Source of the DNA: Bin95 sp965220855
GTDB lineage: Bacteria > Pseudomonadota > Alphaproteobacteria > Bin95
Assembly: GCA_965220855.1 (NCBI GenBank)
Contig: CBDCQY010000002.1
Coordinates: 402,562 to 466,561, forward strand
DNA: 64,000 nt
Reading direction: 5' to 3'
Shown in pieces: positions 33,849 through 42,844 of this stretch. The position numbers and the translations under genes were made by a program. The stretch's first letter is position 1; each line of letters starts with the position of its first letter. The notes beneath the pieces were generated by a model. The model searched no databases and was not told where the DNA came from. It worked only from the letters and a program-made list of their open reading frames with translations.

Positions 33849-34498
33849 GCGGCGCGGTCTTCGGCCAGGCGCTTGTCCAGATAGCCCTCGACGGCCGCGT
33901 TCAGCTGGTCGAGATGGCGGGTGAACAGATGGTTGGCGCCCCGGATGAGCTTGTGCTCGATGGCGATGCCGCGCTGGCTGCGCAGCTTCTCCACCAGCTG
34001 CTCGACCGACTCGGTGGTCACGATCTCGTCCCGCGAGCCGTTGACGATCAGGCCCGAGGAGGGGCAGGGCGCGAGGAAGCTGAAATCGTACATGTTGGTG
34101 GGCGGGGCGACGGAGATGAAGCCGGAGATCTCCGGCCGGCGCATCAGCAGCTGCATCCCGACCCAGGCCCCGAAGGAGAAGCCGGCGATCCAGGCTTTCG
34201 CAGGGTCCTTGCGCAGGCTCTGCATGTGGTCGAGGATGGCCGCCGCGTCGATGAGTTCGCCCTCGCCGCGCCCATATTCGCCCTGGGAGCGCCCGACGCC
34301 GCGAAAGTTGAACCGCATGACCGAGAAGCCGCGCCGCGCGAAGCAGTGAAACAGGTTGTACACCACCTTGTTGTGCATGGTGCCGCCATGCTGGGGATGG
34401 GGGTGCAGCATCAGCGCGATCGGCGCCCCCGGATCGTCCACATGGTGATAGCGCGCTTCCAGCCGCCCTTCCGGGCCGTTGATAATCACATCGGGCAT
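33842..34498 (-). CDS. Alpha/beta hydrolase
   Basis: The 218-residue protein belongs to a small alpha/beta-hydrolase group common in proteobacteria. It has LMLHPHPQHGGTMHNKV near 30 (oxyanion-hole region), NFRGVGRSQGEYGRGEGE near 64, the nucleophile elbow GFSFGAWVG near 106, an aspartate in VNGSRDEIVTTES, and a late histidine in IRGANHLFTRHL, completing a Ser-Asp-His triad. Its end overlaps the end of the polyprenyl synthase gene by 7 bp in convergent orientation. The substrate is unknown. Confidence 0.83.
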   Translation of the reverse strand: MPDVIINGPEGRLEARYHHVDDPGAPIALMLHPHPQHGGTMHNKVVYNLFHCFARRGFSVMRFNFRGVGRSQGEYGRGEGELIDAAAILDHMQSLRKDPAKAWIAGFSFGAWVGMQLLMRRPEISGFISVAPPTNMYDFSFLAPCPSSGLIVNGSRDEIVTTESVEQLVEKLRSQRGIAIEHKLIRGANHLFTRHLDQLNAAVEGYLDKRLAEDRAAQ

Positions 34499-34622
34499 GG
34501 CATTACCGCCCCGCAGGTCAGATCCGGGAGGCGGGAATGCCGCCGGAGGGATTCGGTCGTCTTGTCAAGCGTTCGCATAAGATAGGTTGGGCCGCGCGCG
34601 AGCGACGTCAAGGGACGGGTCG

Positions 34623-35654
34623 ATGCCAAAACGCCGCATTTATCTCGACTGGAACGCGAGCGCGCCGCTGGCTCCGGCCGCGCGCGCGGCCATGGAGCGG
34701 GCCATGGAGCTGGTGGGCAACCCCTCCTCCGTGCATGGCGAGGGCCGCGCCATCCGCCGCCTGGTGGAGGAGGCGCGGGCGCGCGTCGCGGCCTTCGCCG
34801 GCGCGGCCCCGGAGCAGGTCGTCTTCACCTCGGGCGGCACGGAGGCGAATGCGCTGGCGCTCGCCGGGCGCCGCTGGCTGGCGGGCGCGACCGAGCATGT
34901 CTCGGTGCTCGACCATGCCCCGGACCGGCTGCCGGTGGAGCCGGACGGGCGCATCGCGCCCGACGCGATCCCGCCGGGCGCGGCCGTCGCGCTCATGGCC
35001 GCCAACAACGAAACCGGCGCGATCCACCCTCTGGATGCGATCGGCGAGCGGGTGCGCGCCACCGGCGGCCTCTGGCATTGCGACGCGGTGCAGGCGGCGG
35101 GCCGGCTCGAGCTGGCTGCGATTCCCGCCGATTCGCTGGCGCTCTCCGCCCACAAGCTCGGTGGCCCGCCGGGCGTCGGCGCGCTGGTGCTGAAGTCGGA
35201 CCGCACGCTCCGGCCGCCGATCCCGGGCGCGCAGGAGCGCCGTCGGCGCGGCGGCACCGAGAACGCCGTCGGCATCGCCGGTTTCGGCGCCGTCGTCGGG
35301 CCGCTCTCCGACATGAGCCGGCTGCGCGACCGGCTGGAGCGGCGCCTCGACGGCGCCGTCATCCATGGCGCGGCCGGACCCCGGCTCGACAACACCAGCT
35401 GCGTCGGGATGCGGGGCGCCTCCGCCGAGACCCAGGTGATGGCCTTCGACCTGGAGGGGTTCGCCGTCAGCGCCGGCGCGGCCTGCTCCTCGGGCAAGGT
35501 GGCCGCCTCGCATGTGCTGCTGGCCATGGGGGCGGGCGCGGAGGCGGCGGGCGAGGCGATCCGCGTAAGCCTCGGCCCCGGCGTCGCGGAAGCCGACATC
35601 GACGCCTTCGCCGCCGCCTGGAACCGCATTGCGGCCCGGTTCCGAAGCGGCTAG
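34623..35654 (+). CDS. Cysteine desulfurase-like class V aminotransferase
   Basis: This NifS/IscS-type PLP enzyme takes sulfur from cysteine. The 343-residue protein has the N-terminal IYLDWNASAPLAPAARAAM, VVFTSGGTEANALALAG near 75, the PLP lysine in LALSAHKLGGPPGVGAL near 182, RGGTENAVGIAGFGA, and the persulfide cysteine in SAGAACSSGKVAASH near 293. It is shorter than housekeeping IscS (about 400 residues), and no IscU or IscA follows. A [2Fe-2S] ferredoxin gene starts 30 bp downstream, so it probably feeds Fe-S or thio-cofactor assembly. ATG 34623 was chosen over the more upstream GTG/ATG options by family N-terminus. Confidence 0.88.
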   Translation: MPKRRIYLDWNASAPLAPAARAAMERAMELVGNPSSVHGEGRAIRRLVEEARARVAAFAGAAPEQVVFTSGGTEANALALAGRRWLAGATEHVSVLDHAPDRLPVEPDGRIAPDAIPPGAAVALMAANNETGAIHPLDAIGERVRATGGLWHCDAVQAAGRLELAAIPADSLALSAHKLGGPPGVGALVLKSDRTLRPPIPGAQERRRRGGTENAVGIAGFGAVVGPLSDMSRLRDRLERRLDGAVIHGAAGPRLDNTSCVGMRGASAETQVMAFDLEGFAVSAGAACSSGKVAASHVLLAMGAGAEAAGEAIRVSLGPGVAEADIDAFAAAWNRIAARFRSG

Positions 35655-35684
35655 AAAGCGCGCCGGGTCATCAGGTGGAACGCC

Positions 35685-36011
35685 ATGCCGAAGATAACGT
35701 TCGTCAGCCCGGACGGCAGCGAGGAGACCGTCGAGCCGCCGGCCGGCATGACGCTGCTGGAGATATCGCGCAAATACGATATCGACATCGAAGGCGCCTG
35801 CGAGGGCGCGCTCGCCTGTTCGACCTGCCATGTGATCGTGGACGAGGACTGGTACGGGCGGCTGACGGAGCCGGACGAGGACGAGGAGGACATGCTCGAC
35901 CTCGCCTTCGGCCTGACGCCCACCTCGCGGCTCGGCTGCCAGATCGAGCTCACCGACGAGCTGGACGGGCTACGGGTCACCCTGCCGGACGAGACCCGGT
36001 CGCTTCTGTGA
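35685..36011 (+). CDS. fdx: [2Fe-2S] ferredoxin, adrenodoxin/ISC type
   Basis: The 108-residue electron carrier has cluster ligands Cys39, Cys45 and Cys48 (ACEGALACSTC) and Cys85 (SRLGCQI), the C-x5-C-x2-C-x36-C spacing of adrenodoxin-type ferredoxins. An acidic helix (TEPDEDEEDMLDLAFGL) precedes the last ligand and is the usual partner-docking surface. It sits directly after the cysteine desulfurase and shares a GTGA overlap with tenA. It likely supplies electrons for Fe-S assembly or a cytochrome P450. Confidence 0.94.
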   Translation: MPKITFVSPDGSEETVEPPAGMTLLEISRKYDIDIEGACEGALACSTCHVIVDEDWYGRLTEPDEDEEDMLDLAFGLTPTSRLGCQIELTDELDGLRVTLPDETRSLL

Positions 36012-36664
36012 CCGGGCTGTTCGAGCGGCTGAAGCAGGCCGCGGCGCCGGAATGGCGCGCCTATGTCGAGCACCCCTTCGTGCGCGCCATCGGGGACGGC
36101 AGCCTGCCGGAAGCCTGCTTCCGCCACTATCTGCAGCAGGACTATCTGTTTCTGATCCATTTCGCGCGCGCCTATGCGCTGGCCGCCTTCAAGGGCGAGA
36201 CGCTCGCCGACATCCGCCGGGGCGCGGAGGCGGCGCTGGCGATCGCCGACACCGAGATGCGCCTGCATGTGGCCTTCTGCGAGCGCTGGGGGCTGGGGGA
36301 GGCGGAGATGGCGGCGCTGCCGGAGGCGCCGGCCACGCTCGCCTACACCCGCTATGTGCTGGAGCGCGGCGTGGCGGGAGACCTGCTCGACCTGCATGTG
36401 GCGCTCGCGCCCTGCGTGCTCGGCTATGGCGAGATCGGCCGCGCGCTCGCGCGCTCCGCCGCCGGCAACCCTTACGGCGCCTGGATCGAGATGTATGCCG
36501 GCGCGGAGTATGGAGAGCTGGCGGCGACGGCGGCCGCGCAGCTCGACGAGCTGTTCGAGCGGCGCGGCGGCCCCGCCCGGCTGCCCGGCCTGGAGCGCAT
36601 CTTCGGCGAGGCCACCCGCCTCGAAATCGCCTTCTGGCAGATGGGCCTCGACGCGGCCGGCTGA
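36008..36664 (+). CDS. tenA: TenA family aminopyrimidine aminohydrolase (thiaminase II)
   Basis: TenA salvages the pyrimidine part of thiamin by hydrolysing aminopyrimidines. The 218-residue all-helical protein starts at GTG 36008, overlapping the ferredoxin stop. Features include FRHYLQQDYLFLIHFARAYA near 38, the active-site Cys136 in VALAPCVLGYGEIG, YGAWIEMYAGAEYGELA near 160, and a conserved Glu near the C-terminus in ATRLEIAFWQMGL. The link with cysteine desulfurase fits thiamin biosynthesis, which needs sulfur. No thiamin riboswitch is visible before this operon. Confidence 0.9.
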   Translation: MTGLFERLKQAAAPEWRAYVEHPFVRAIGDGSLPEACFRHYLQQDYLFLIHFARAYALAAFKGETLADIRRGAEAALAIADTEMRLHVAFCERWGLGEAEMAALPEAPATLAYTRYVLERGVAGDLLDLHVALAPCVLGYGEIGRALARSAAGNPYGAWIEMYAGAEYGELAATAAAQLDELFERRGGPARLPGLERIFGEATRLEIAFWQMGLDAAG

Positions 36665-36686
36665 GCTTCAGCCCGCGCGAGCGATT

Positions 36687-37166
36687 TCAGTCCAGGTCGA
36701 GGCGCTGGCGGAGCTTCAGGCCGGCCTGGTTCAGACGACGGCGCTGGCGAGCGTTGGACGGAATGCGTATCTTTCCGGTCGCGATCCAGACATAGCGGTC
36801 GGCGGGCGGCCCCCGGTCGGTCAGCCGCCGAAGGCCGGGCGCCTCGCCGGCCAGCCAGTCGCGCAGCCATTGCAACTTGTTCAACACCACGGAAACCTCG
36901 CCCGTCTCGGCCTTGTGGACCTCGATCCAGATAGCCCGCTCGCCGCCCTTCGGGGGCTTGTAGCCGAGGCCGTAATCCCAGCGCGGACTCCGTGCATGTC
37001 CCGGATGCCGGGCAAGCGCGCCGTCGAGATCGAGACTCCCCGTCAGACGTCTCCCGTCGCTGCATGAAATCCTGGAGCGATAGCGCCCCAGCGCCTCAAG
37101 CCCCGCCTTGCAGGCGCTCGAAACCGGCCCCGGCGCTGCGGCGACCGCATTCCGGAATTCCGTCAT
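36687..37166 (-). CDS. Unknown protein paired with an AAA ATPase
   Basis: This is a 159-residue soluble protein I do not recognise. It starts at ATG 37166-37164, overlapping the ATPase stop (ATGA). The middle, SPRWDYGLGYKPPKGGERAI followed by WIEVHKAETGEVSVVLNKL, has an aspartate and then an E-x-H-K pattern on a hydrophobic strand. This faintly recalls a PD-(D/E)xK nuclease core but does not match it exactly. The C-terminus is strongly basic (RQRRRLNQAGLKLRQRL). The tight coupling suggests it is the effector or partner of the ATPase. No further function can be claimed. Confidence 0.75.
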   Translation of the reverse strand: MTEFRNAVAAAPGPVSSACKAGLEALGRYRSRISCSDGRRLTGSLDLDGALARHPGHARSPRWDYGLGYKPPKGGERAIWIEVHKAETGEVSVVLNKLQWLRDWLAGEAPGLRRLTDRGPPADRYVWIATGKIRIPSNARQRRRLNQAGLKLRQRLDLD

Positions 37167-38329
37167 CCCTGCGCGGCGGTCCGGTTCGCGACCTCGGCCA
37201 CGACATCGCCGACATGGCCGGAAAACTCCGTCAGCCCGCCCCAGCCGCCTTCGGCGGCGTCTTCGGCTCCGGGATCGAGGGCGGAGATGTCCCGCACCTG
37301 CCCGTCGCGGGTGAAGTAGTAGGTGCAAAGGCGGCTTTGCAGTCCGGCCTCGGCGATGTCTCGCGCGGCGCCGGATGACTCGAGGCGCAGCAATTTGCGC
37401 ACATCGGCCTCGACGCCGCCGTTTTGCTGGAAGAAGCCGAGCGCCCAGATCATGTCGAGCACATGCGGCGAATGGGTCGAGAGGCAGACGCGATATCCGC
37501 GCCGCCGGAGCTCCAGCACCAGATTCAGCACCGCGCCGATCCCGTTCGGATGCAGCCTGGTCTCCGGCTCCTCGATGACGACCCATTCGAGCTCGCCCCG
37601 GCGCGAGACGCCCGAGGGCGGCATAAGCCAGTAGAGGCCGAGCAGCAGCGGCGCGAACTCGCGCTGTCCGGCCGACCAGACCAGATAGGGCAGCGCCCGG
37701 CCGCCCTCCCGGCTCAGGACCAGGCGCTGCTGATGGCCGCTCGCATCGGAGCGCAGCGCGAAGCCGCCGAAGACATGTTCTTCGAGCGGCTGGCGGAGCG
37801 CTGCGTCGAGGCGCTGCGGGCGCGGAAAGACATCCCGGTCCAGGCCGATTTCGGTCTGCACGATCCAGTGCAGCTTGTCGCTGAAGTCTCTCAGCACGAA
37901 GGGATCGCCGGCGCGATAGTCGCCGAAGGGGCGCGTCATGCCGTCGCGCAGGCTCATGACGCGCTGCGCCGGGATGTAGAACATCCTCTCGCCGGCTTCC
38001 TTCGCGCGCCCGGCCCGCGCACAGCTCTCCAGATCGGTCGGCTTGCGCTTCCGCCCCAGCAAGAGACGGCTTTCCCCGGCCTTCCACACGCCGGCCATGC
38101 CCTCGCCGAAATAGAGGTCGAGAAACGCCGCCGGATCGTCCCTCCGCCAGGTCATGCCGAAGCGCCGCATCGTGTCGTGGATCGACGGTTTGTCGATCAG
38201 CAGTTTCAGCAGCTGGAGAAAGATGCTCTTGCCGGTGGCCTGCGGGCCGACGCAGACGGTGATGTCGCCCAGGCGAATATCGGCCTCGCGGATCGGGCCG
38301 ACGCGGCTTGCGCGTATCCTTTCGACCAT
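37163..38329 (-). CDS. AAA-type ATPase (SMC/OLD-like, AAA_15/21)
   Basis: The 388-residue single-domain ATPase resembles the ABC-like AAA proteins found in many defence and DNA-repair contexts. Walker A is GPQATGKS (residues 28-35). Walker B with catalytic Glu is EWVVIEEPETRLHP near 270. The late histidine motif is LSTHSPHVLDMIW near 306. There is no coiled-coil arm or TOPRIM domain. It begins 20 bp after the CsaA-like gene and is coupled to the 159-residue unknown protein. Two-gene ATPase/effector pairs are a usual layout of anti-phage systems, but nothing here proves that role; a repair or regulatory role is equally possible. Confidence 0.82.
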   Translation of the reverse strand: MVERIRASRVGPIREADIRLGDITVCVGPQATGKSIFLQLLKLLIDKPSIHDTMRRFGMTWRRDDPAAFLDLYFGEGMAGVWKAGESRLLLGRKRKPTDLESCARAGRAKEAGERMFYIPAQRVMSLRDGMTRPFGDYRAGDPFVLRDFSDKLHWIVQTEIGLDRDVFPRPQRLDAALRQPLEEHVFGGFALRSDASGHQQRLVLSREGGRALPYLVWSAGQREFAPLLLGLYWLMPPSGVSRRGELEWVVIEEPETRLHPNGIGAVLNLVLELRRRGYRVCLSTHSPHVLDMIWALGFFQQNGGVEADVRKLLRLESSGAARDIAEAGLQSRLCTYYFTRDGQVRDISALDPGAEDAAEGGWGGLTEFSGHVGDVVAEVANRTAAQG

Positions 38330-38349
38330 CGCCCGGCCCTTGTCCGGCG

Positions 38350-38694
38350 TCAGAACAGGCGGCCGCCGTCGGGGACGGGGCGCTCGGGGGCGAGGAGGAC
38401 GACCTCGCCGCTGGCGTCCGGGAAGCCCAGCACCAGCACTTCCGACATGAACTTGCCGATCTGCTTGGCCGGGAAATTCACCACCCCGGCCACCTGGCGC
38501 CCGACCAGCGTCTCCGGCGTGTAATGGGCGGTGAGCTGCGCGGAGGTCTTGCGCTCGCCGATCCCGGGGCCGAAATCCACCCAGAGCTTGATCGCCGGCC
38601 GGCGCGCCTCCGGAAACGGCTCGGCGCGGCGCACCGTGCCGACCCGCACATCCACCTTCAGAAAATCCTCGAACCCGATCTCGTTCGCAGCCAC
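38350..38694 (-). CDS. csaA: CsaA-like tRNA-binding protein
   Basis: This 114-residue protein is formed of one OB-fold tRNA-binding domain, like CsaA and the C-terminus of methionyl-tRNA synthetase. Motifs are FLKVDVRVGTVRRAEPFPEA near 11, IKLWVDFGPGIGERKTSAQL near 35, and VVNFPAKQIGKFMSEVLVLG near 70. The start is GTG 38694-38692. CsaA homologues dimerise and bind tRNA; a chaperone role was proposed in Bacillus. It precedes the AAA ATPase gene by 20 bp on the same strand, which may be accidental. Confidence 0.88.
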   Translation of the reverse strand: MAANEIGFEDFLKVDVRVGTVRRAEPFPEARRPAIKLWVDFGPGIGERKTSAQLTAHYTPETLVGRQVAGVVNFPAKQIGKFMSEVLVLGFPDASGEVVLLAPERPVPDGGRLF

Positions 38695-38832
38695 CGCCGG
38701 CTCCCCATCTCAACGCCGCGCGGAACATGGCGCAGCCGTCGGCCCGCCGCAACCGGGCCGGACGCATCCCGACAAAGACCGGCTCGCCTGCTATAGATTT
38801 GCCGGACATTCCACCGGCATCGATGGAGCGCA

Positions 38833-41646
38833 ATGCGCAGACGTTCCGTCCTCCTTGGCGCCGCCCTGCTCGCGGCGGCGGCGATCGCGACAGCGACCTG
38901 GCTGGTCGCCGGCGCCCTCGACCGGTCCCGCCTGGAGGCGCGGATCGGGGCGGCGCTCGGCAGCGAGGTCGCGCTGGAAGGCGCGTCCGGCCTGGTGCTG
39001 CTGCCGCGCCCGGCGCTCGTCATCGACCGCCTTTCGGCCGGCGATACGCTCGCCCATGACGTGACGGCGGAACTCGACCTCGGCGCGCTGCTCGGCGGCG
39101 GCGTCCGGATCCGCTCGGTGCGGGTCGCCCGGCTCGAACTGACGCTGGACCGCTCCGGGGCGCGCCCGCCGTCGCTGCCCGCGCCGGAGCTGCGGATCGG
39201 GCGGGGCGCGGTCCGGCTGGGCAGCCTCGCGCTGCCCTTCGGCGAAGCCCTGCTGGTGGCGCGCGGGCCGGACGGTCCCTGGCGCCTCGACGCCGAGATC
39301 GTCCGGGAAGGCCGGCGCTTCCGGGCCACGGCGTCGATCGGTCGGGCGGACGCCGGGCGGCCGGTCTCGGTGTCGCTCGCCGGCGACGATCTGGAGGCGA
39401 ACGCGGTCGGCGCCGTCGGCGCGGCGGAACCGGGCGGCGCCTTCGCCTTCCGGGGCCGGCTGACCGCGCGCGGGCGCTTCGCGGAGGGGATCGAGGGCGC
39501 GCTGACGGCCGAGGCCCGGTTCGACCGTGACGGCGCGCTGCTCTCCGGCCTGGATGCGCTGCTCGACCGGGGGCGCTTCACCGGCAGCGTCGAGGCGAGC
39601 TGGCGCGAGGCGCTCGCGATCGACGCCCGGATCGCGACCGGCGTGCTGGCGCTCGACGACTGGCCGGGGCTGGCCCGGCTCGACGCCGACCCGCTGCCGG
39701 GGGCGCGCCTGCGTCTGGCGCTTTCGGCCGGGGTGGCGCGCCATGGCGGGCGCATCCTGCGGCGCGTGGAGGCGACGGTCGCGAACGGCGCGGACGGGCT
39801 GGCGCTGGACCGGCTGGCCGCCGCCCTGCCGGGCGGGACCCGGCTGACGCTGGACGGCCCGCTGGCGGAGGGAGCGCGGCTCGCGCTCCGCACCCGGAAC
39901 CTGCGCGCTTTGCTGCTCTGGTGCGGCCTCGACCCGAGCGCGATCCCGTCGGGCCGGCTCAGGGACTTCGAGGCGCGCGCGCGCCTCAGCCTCGCCGGCG
40001 GCGGCTTCGGGCCGGAGGCGCTCGCCCGGCGGCTCAAGGGCGCGCGCCTCACGCTGGAAGAGGTCGAGGGCCGCCTCGACGGCGCGGCGTTCCAGGGCCG
40101 CCTCCTGCGCGAGGCGGGCCGGCTCGACCTCGCGCTCGCCGCGCGCGGCCTGCCGCTCGATCCCTACCGCCCGGCCCTGGAGGGCCTGCTGGAGAGCGGG
40201 CCGGAGGGCGGGCCGCCGCTCGGCTCCTGGCGCCTCGACCTTGCCGGGACGCGGCTGATGGATATTCCGGTCGAGCGGCTGGAGCTCGCCGCGGAGGCGA
40301 CCGGGCCGGGCGCCGTCTCCGTCTCTCGGCTCGCCCTGCAGGACGCCGGCGGGCTGACCGGCGAGGCCTATGGACGCCTCGACGGCGAGGAGGCCTTCTT
40401 GCGCTTCTCGGGCCGGACCGCCGACCTCGCCCGCACCGCCGAGCTTTACGGCGTCGCGCTGCCGGGCCTCGCGCGGCGCATCGGCGCGTTCGGCTTCGGC
40501 GGCCGGGCCGAGGGGCCGCTCGACGCGCTGCCGCTGCAACTCGACGCCGAAGCCGAAGGCTGGCGGCTGCGGCTCGACGGGCGGATCGCCGACCGGGCGC
40601 GTTTCGACGGGCGGCTGGAACTCGCCGGCCCGCCGCCGGCCTGGCTCGCCTCGGCGGAGGCGGAGCCGGCGCGGCTGTCGGCGTCGGTCTCCGCGACGCG
40701 CGAGCGGGCCGACTTCCAGCATCTCGAACTGCGCCACGGGCGGATGCGGGCGCACGGCCGGGGCAGGCTCACGGGCCTCGCCGACCGCCCGGCGGGCCGG
40801 CTCATGCTGCGCGCCACCCGGCTCGACCTGCCGGCGCCGACGGACGGGCTGCCGGTCTGGCGGCGCCGGCCGTTCGACGCCGCGCCCTTCGGCGCCTTCG
40901 ACCTGGAGCTGGATCTGGGCGTGGAGGCGCTGCGGATCGGCGAGGAGCGGCTGGAGGATGCGCGCCTCGACCTCACGCTTGCGCCCGAGGCCTGGAGCGT
41001 CAACGAAGCCGCGGCCGGCTGGCGCGGCGGGCGGCTGCGCTTCGAGGGCGGCTGGCGGGCCGGGGACGGCGCGGCGGAGGCCCGGCTGGAGGTCGAGGAC
41101 GCGCGGCTGCCGGACCATGCGCGCCCCGGCCCGAGCGGCGCCCGGATGGACGCCAGCGCCGACCTCGCCGCCAGCGGGCGCAGTCCGTATGAGATCGTCT
41201 CCAGCCTTTCCGGCCGGGTCCGGCTCGCGCTCGCCGACGGCCGGCTGAACGGCCTCGATCTCACCGCCGCCGCCGCCGCTCTCGACGGCGCATCCACCGA
41301 AGCCGAACTGCTGCGCCGTCTGCGCGAGGCGCTCGCCTCCGGCGACAGCGCGCTGCTGACCGGGCAGGTCGAGGCCGCCCTCGCCGAGGGGGCCGCCCGC
41401 TCGCTCGCGGGCGCGCTGAGGCTTGCCGGCGGGCGCGTCGGGCTGAGCGGCTCGCTGGACCTCCGCCGCCGGTCGATCGACCTTGCCGGGCGGCTGACGC
41501 TGGACGGCCGGCCGCCCTCGCCGGCGCTCGGCTTCGCGGTCGCCGGCCCCCTGGAGCGGCCCGCCCGCCGGGCGGAGATCGGCGCGCTGGAGGCGCTGCT
41601 GCTGGCGGAAGGGCTGGCGGGTCTGCTCAGGCAGAGCGCGAACTGA
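38833..41646 (+). CDS. AsmA family protein
   Basis: The 937-residue envelope protein is anchored by one N-terminal membrane segment (residues 5-27), with the rest periplasmic and rich in beta strands. Residues 35-120 match the AsmA N-terminal pattern (LEARIGAALGSEVALEGASG, then a strand-rich DVTAELDLGALLGGGVRIRS). The C-terminal 250 residues match the AsmA_2 region (GRVRLALADGRLNGLDLTAA, then the LTGQVEAALAEG stretch). AsmA-like proteins are thought to be repeat-beta-groove lipid transporters between the membranes. It is unusually arginine and leucine rich even for this genome. It ends within the tail of the convergent ilvA gene (20 bp overlap). Confidence 0.85.
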   Translation: MRRRSVLLGAALLAAAAIATATWLVAGALDRSRLEARIGAALGSEVALEGASGLVLLPRPALVIDRLSAGDTLAHDVTAELDLGALLGGGVRIRSVRVARLELTLDRSGARPPSLPAPELRIGRGAVRLGSLALPFGEALLVARGPDGPWRLDAEIVREGRRFRATASIGRADAGRPVSVSLAGDDLEANAVGAVGAAEPGGAFAFRGRLTARGRFAEGIEGALTAEARFDRDGALLSGLDALLDRGRFTGSVEASWREALAIDARIATGVLALDDWPGLARLDADPLPGARLRLALSAGVARHGGRILRRVEATVANGADGLALDRLAAALPGGTRLTLDGPLAEGARLALRTRNLRALLLWCGLDPSAIPSGRLRDFEARARLSLAGGGFGPEALARRLKGARLTLEEVEGRLDGAAFQGRLLREAGRLDLALAARGLPLDPYRPALEGLLESGPEGGPPLGSWRLDLAGTRLMDIPVERLELAAEATGPGAVSVSRLALQDAGGLTGEAYGRLDGEEAFLRFSGRTADLARTAELYGVALPGLARRIGAFGFGGRAEGPLDALPLQLDAEAEGWRLRLDGRIADRARFDGRLELAGPPPAWLASAEAEPARLSASVSATRERADFQHLELRHGRMRAHGRGRLTGLADRPAGRLMLRATRLDLPAPTDGLPVWRRRPFDAAPFGAFDLELDLGVEALRIGEERLEDARLDLTLAPEAWSVNEAAAGWRGGRLRFEGGWRAGDGAAEARLEVEDARLPDHARPGPSGARMDASADLAASGRSPYEIVSSLSGRVRLALADGRLNGLDLTAAAAALDGASTEAELLRRLREALASGDSALLTGQVEAALAEGAARSLAGALRLAGGRVGLSGSLDLRRRSIDLAGRLTLDGRPPSPALGFAVAGPLERPARRAEIGALEALLLAEGLAGLLRQSAN

Positions 41647-42844
41647 GCCGCTGGGCGCGCATGCCGGCCGCCGCCAGCGCCGCCAGCACCTCGCCCACAT
41701 GCGCCTCGTCGCGGGTCTCCAGCGCCACCTCGACATCGGTGAGCTTGATCGGCACATCCTCGAACCAGCGCTGATGCTGGACCTCGACGATATTGCCGCC
41801 GGCCCGGGCGATGGCCGCCGCCACGCCGGCGAGGCCGCCCGGCCGGTCCTGGATTTCGATGCGCAGCCGCACCAGCCGCCCGGCCCGCACCAGGCCGCGC
41901 ATCAGCACCGAAGCCAGCAGGCGCGAATCGATATTGCCGCCCGAGACCACCAGCCCGACCCGCTTGCCCCGGAAGCGCTCCGGGTGGGCGAGCACCGCCG
42001 CCAGCGCCGCCGCGCCCGCGCCCTCGGCCACGGTCTTCTCGATCTCGGCCAGCAGCTGCACGCCCTCCTCCATGGCCGCCTCATCGACCAGCAGGATGTC
42101 CTCCACCAGCGCCTGCGCCAGCGGCAGGGTGAGCGCGCCCGGCCGCTTGACCGCGATGCCCTCGGCGATGGTCGGCCCGCCGGGCGGCGGCTCGAGGCCC
42201 CGGAGCGCGTGATGCATGGAGGGATAGGCCATGGCCTCGACGCCGACGACCGTGAGCGCCGGGGCCAGCGCGCGGGCGGCGACGGCGATGCCGGCGATCA
42301 GGCCGCCGCCGCCGACCGGGACCGCCAGCATGTCGAGCTCCGGCCGGGCGCGCAGCATTTCCAGCCCGACCGTGCCCTGGCCGGCGATAATGCGGGCGTC
42401 GTCATAGGGGTGCACGAAGGTGAGGCCCTCCGCCTCGGCGCGTTCGCGCACGAAAGCCTCGCCCTCGGAGACGCTCTCGCCCTTCAGGATCACCCGCGCG
42501 CCCAGAAACTCCGCCGCGCGCACCTTGGAGAAGGGCGTCGATTCCGGCATGACGATGGTGGCCGGAACGCCCATGCGGCCGGCGTGATAGGCCACCCCCT
42601 GGGCGTGATTGCCGGCCGAAAGCGCGATCACGCCCCGCCGGCGCTCCGCCTCGCCGAGCGCGGCGAGGCGCACGAGCGCGCCCCGGTCCTTGAAGGAGGC
42701 GGTGTATTGGCGGTTCTCGAACTTGAGGAACAGCGTCGCCCCGGAGATCGCGCTCAGCGTCTCGGAATGCAGGAAGGGCGTGCGCACGATGCGCCCCTCG
42801 AGCAGGCGGTCGGCGGCTTCGATGTCGGCCAGCGAGACGGTCAT
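41627..42844 (-). CDS. ilvA: Threonine ammonia-lyase (threonine dehydratase)
   Basis: This PLP enzyme deaminates L-threonine to 2-oxobutyrate, the first step of isoleucine synthesis or threonine breakdown. The 405-residue protein has the PLP lysine in RQYTASFKDRGALVRL near 52, SAGNHAQGVAYHAGRMG near 78, the glycine-rich phosphate loop VPVGGGGLIAGIA near 180, and LVVSGGNIDSRLL near 310. The C-terminal 80 residues form one ACT-like domain (RLRIEIQDRPGGLAGVAAAI). This is the shorter, single-ACT form typical of catabolic or alphaproteobacterial enzymes. The start ATG overlaps the penicillin acylase stop (ATGA). Confidence 0.92.
   Translation of the reverse strand: MTVSLADIEAADRLLEGRIVRTPFLHSETLSAISGATLFLKFENRQYTASFKDRGALVRLAALGEAERRRGVIALSAGNHAQGVAYHAGRMGVPATIVMPESTPFSKVRAAEFLGARVILKGESVSEGEAFVRERAEAEGLTFVHPYDDARIIAGQGTVGLEMLRARPELDMLAVPVGGGGLIAGIAVAARALAPALTVVGVEAMAYPSMHHALRGLEPPPGGPTIAEGIAVKRPGALTLPLAQALVEDILLVDEAAMEEGVQLLAEIEKTVAEGAGAAALAAVLAHPERFRGKRVGLVVSGGNIDSRLLASVLMRGLVRAGRLVRLRIEIQDRPGGLAGVAAAIARAGGNIVEVQHQRWFEDVPIKLTDVEVALETRDEAHVGEVLAALAAAGMRAQRLSSRSA

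Noticed and set aside
36687..37166. Calling the ATPase partner a PD-(D/E)xK nuclease
   Set aside because: The strand has an E-x-H-K pattern rather than (D/E)xK, and no supporting upstream core could be fixed by eye, so it was left as unknown.
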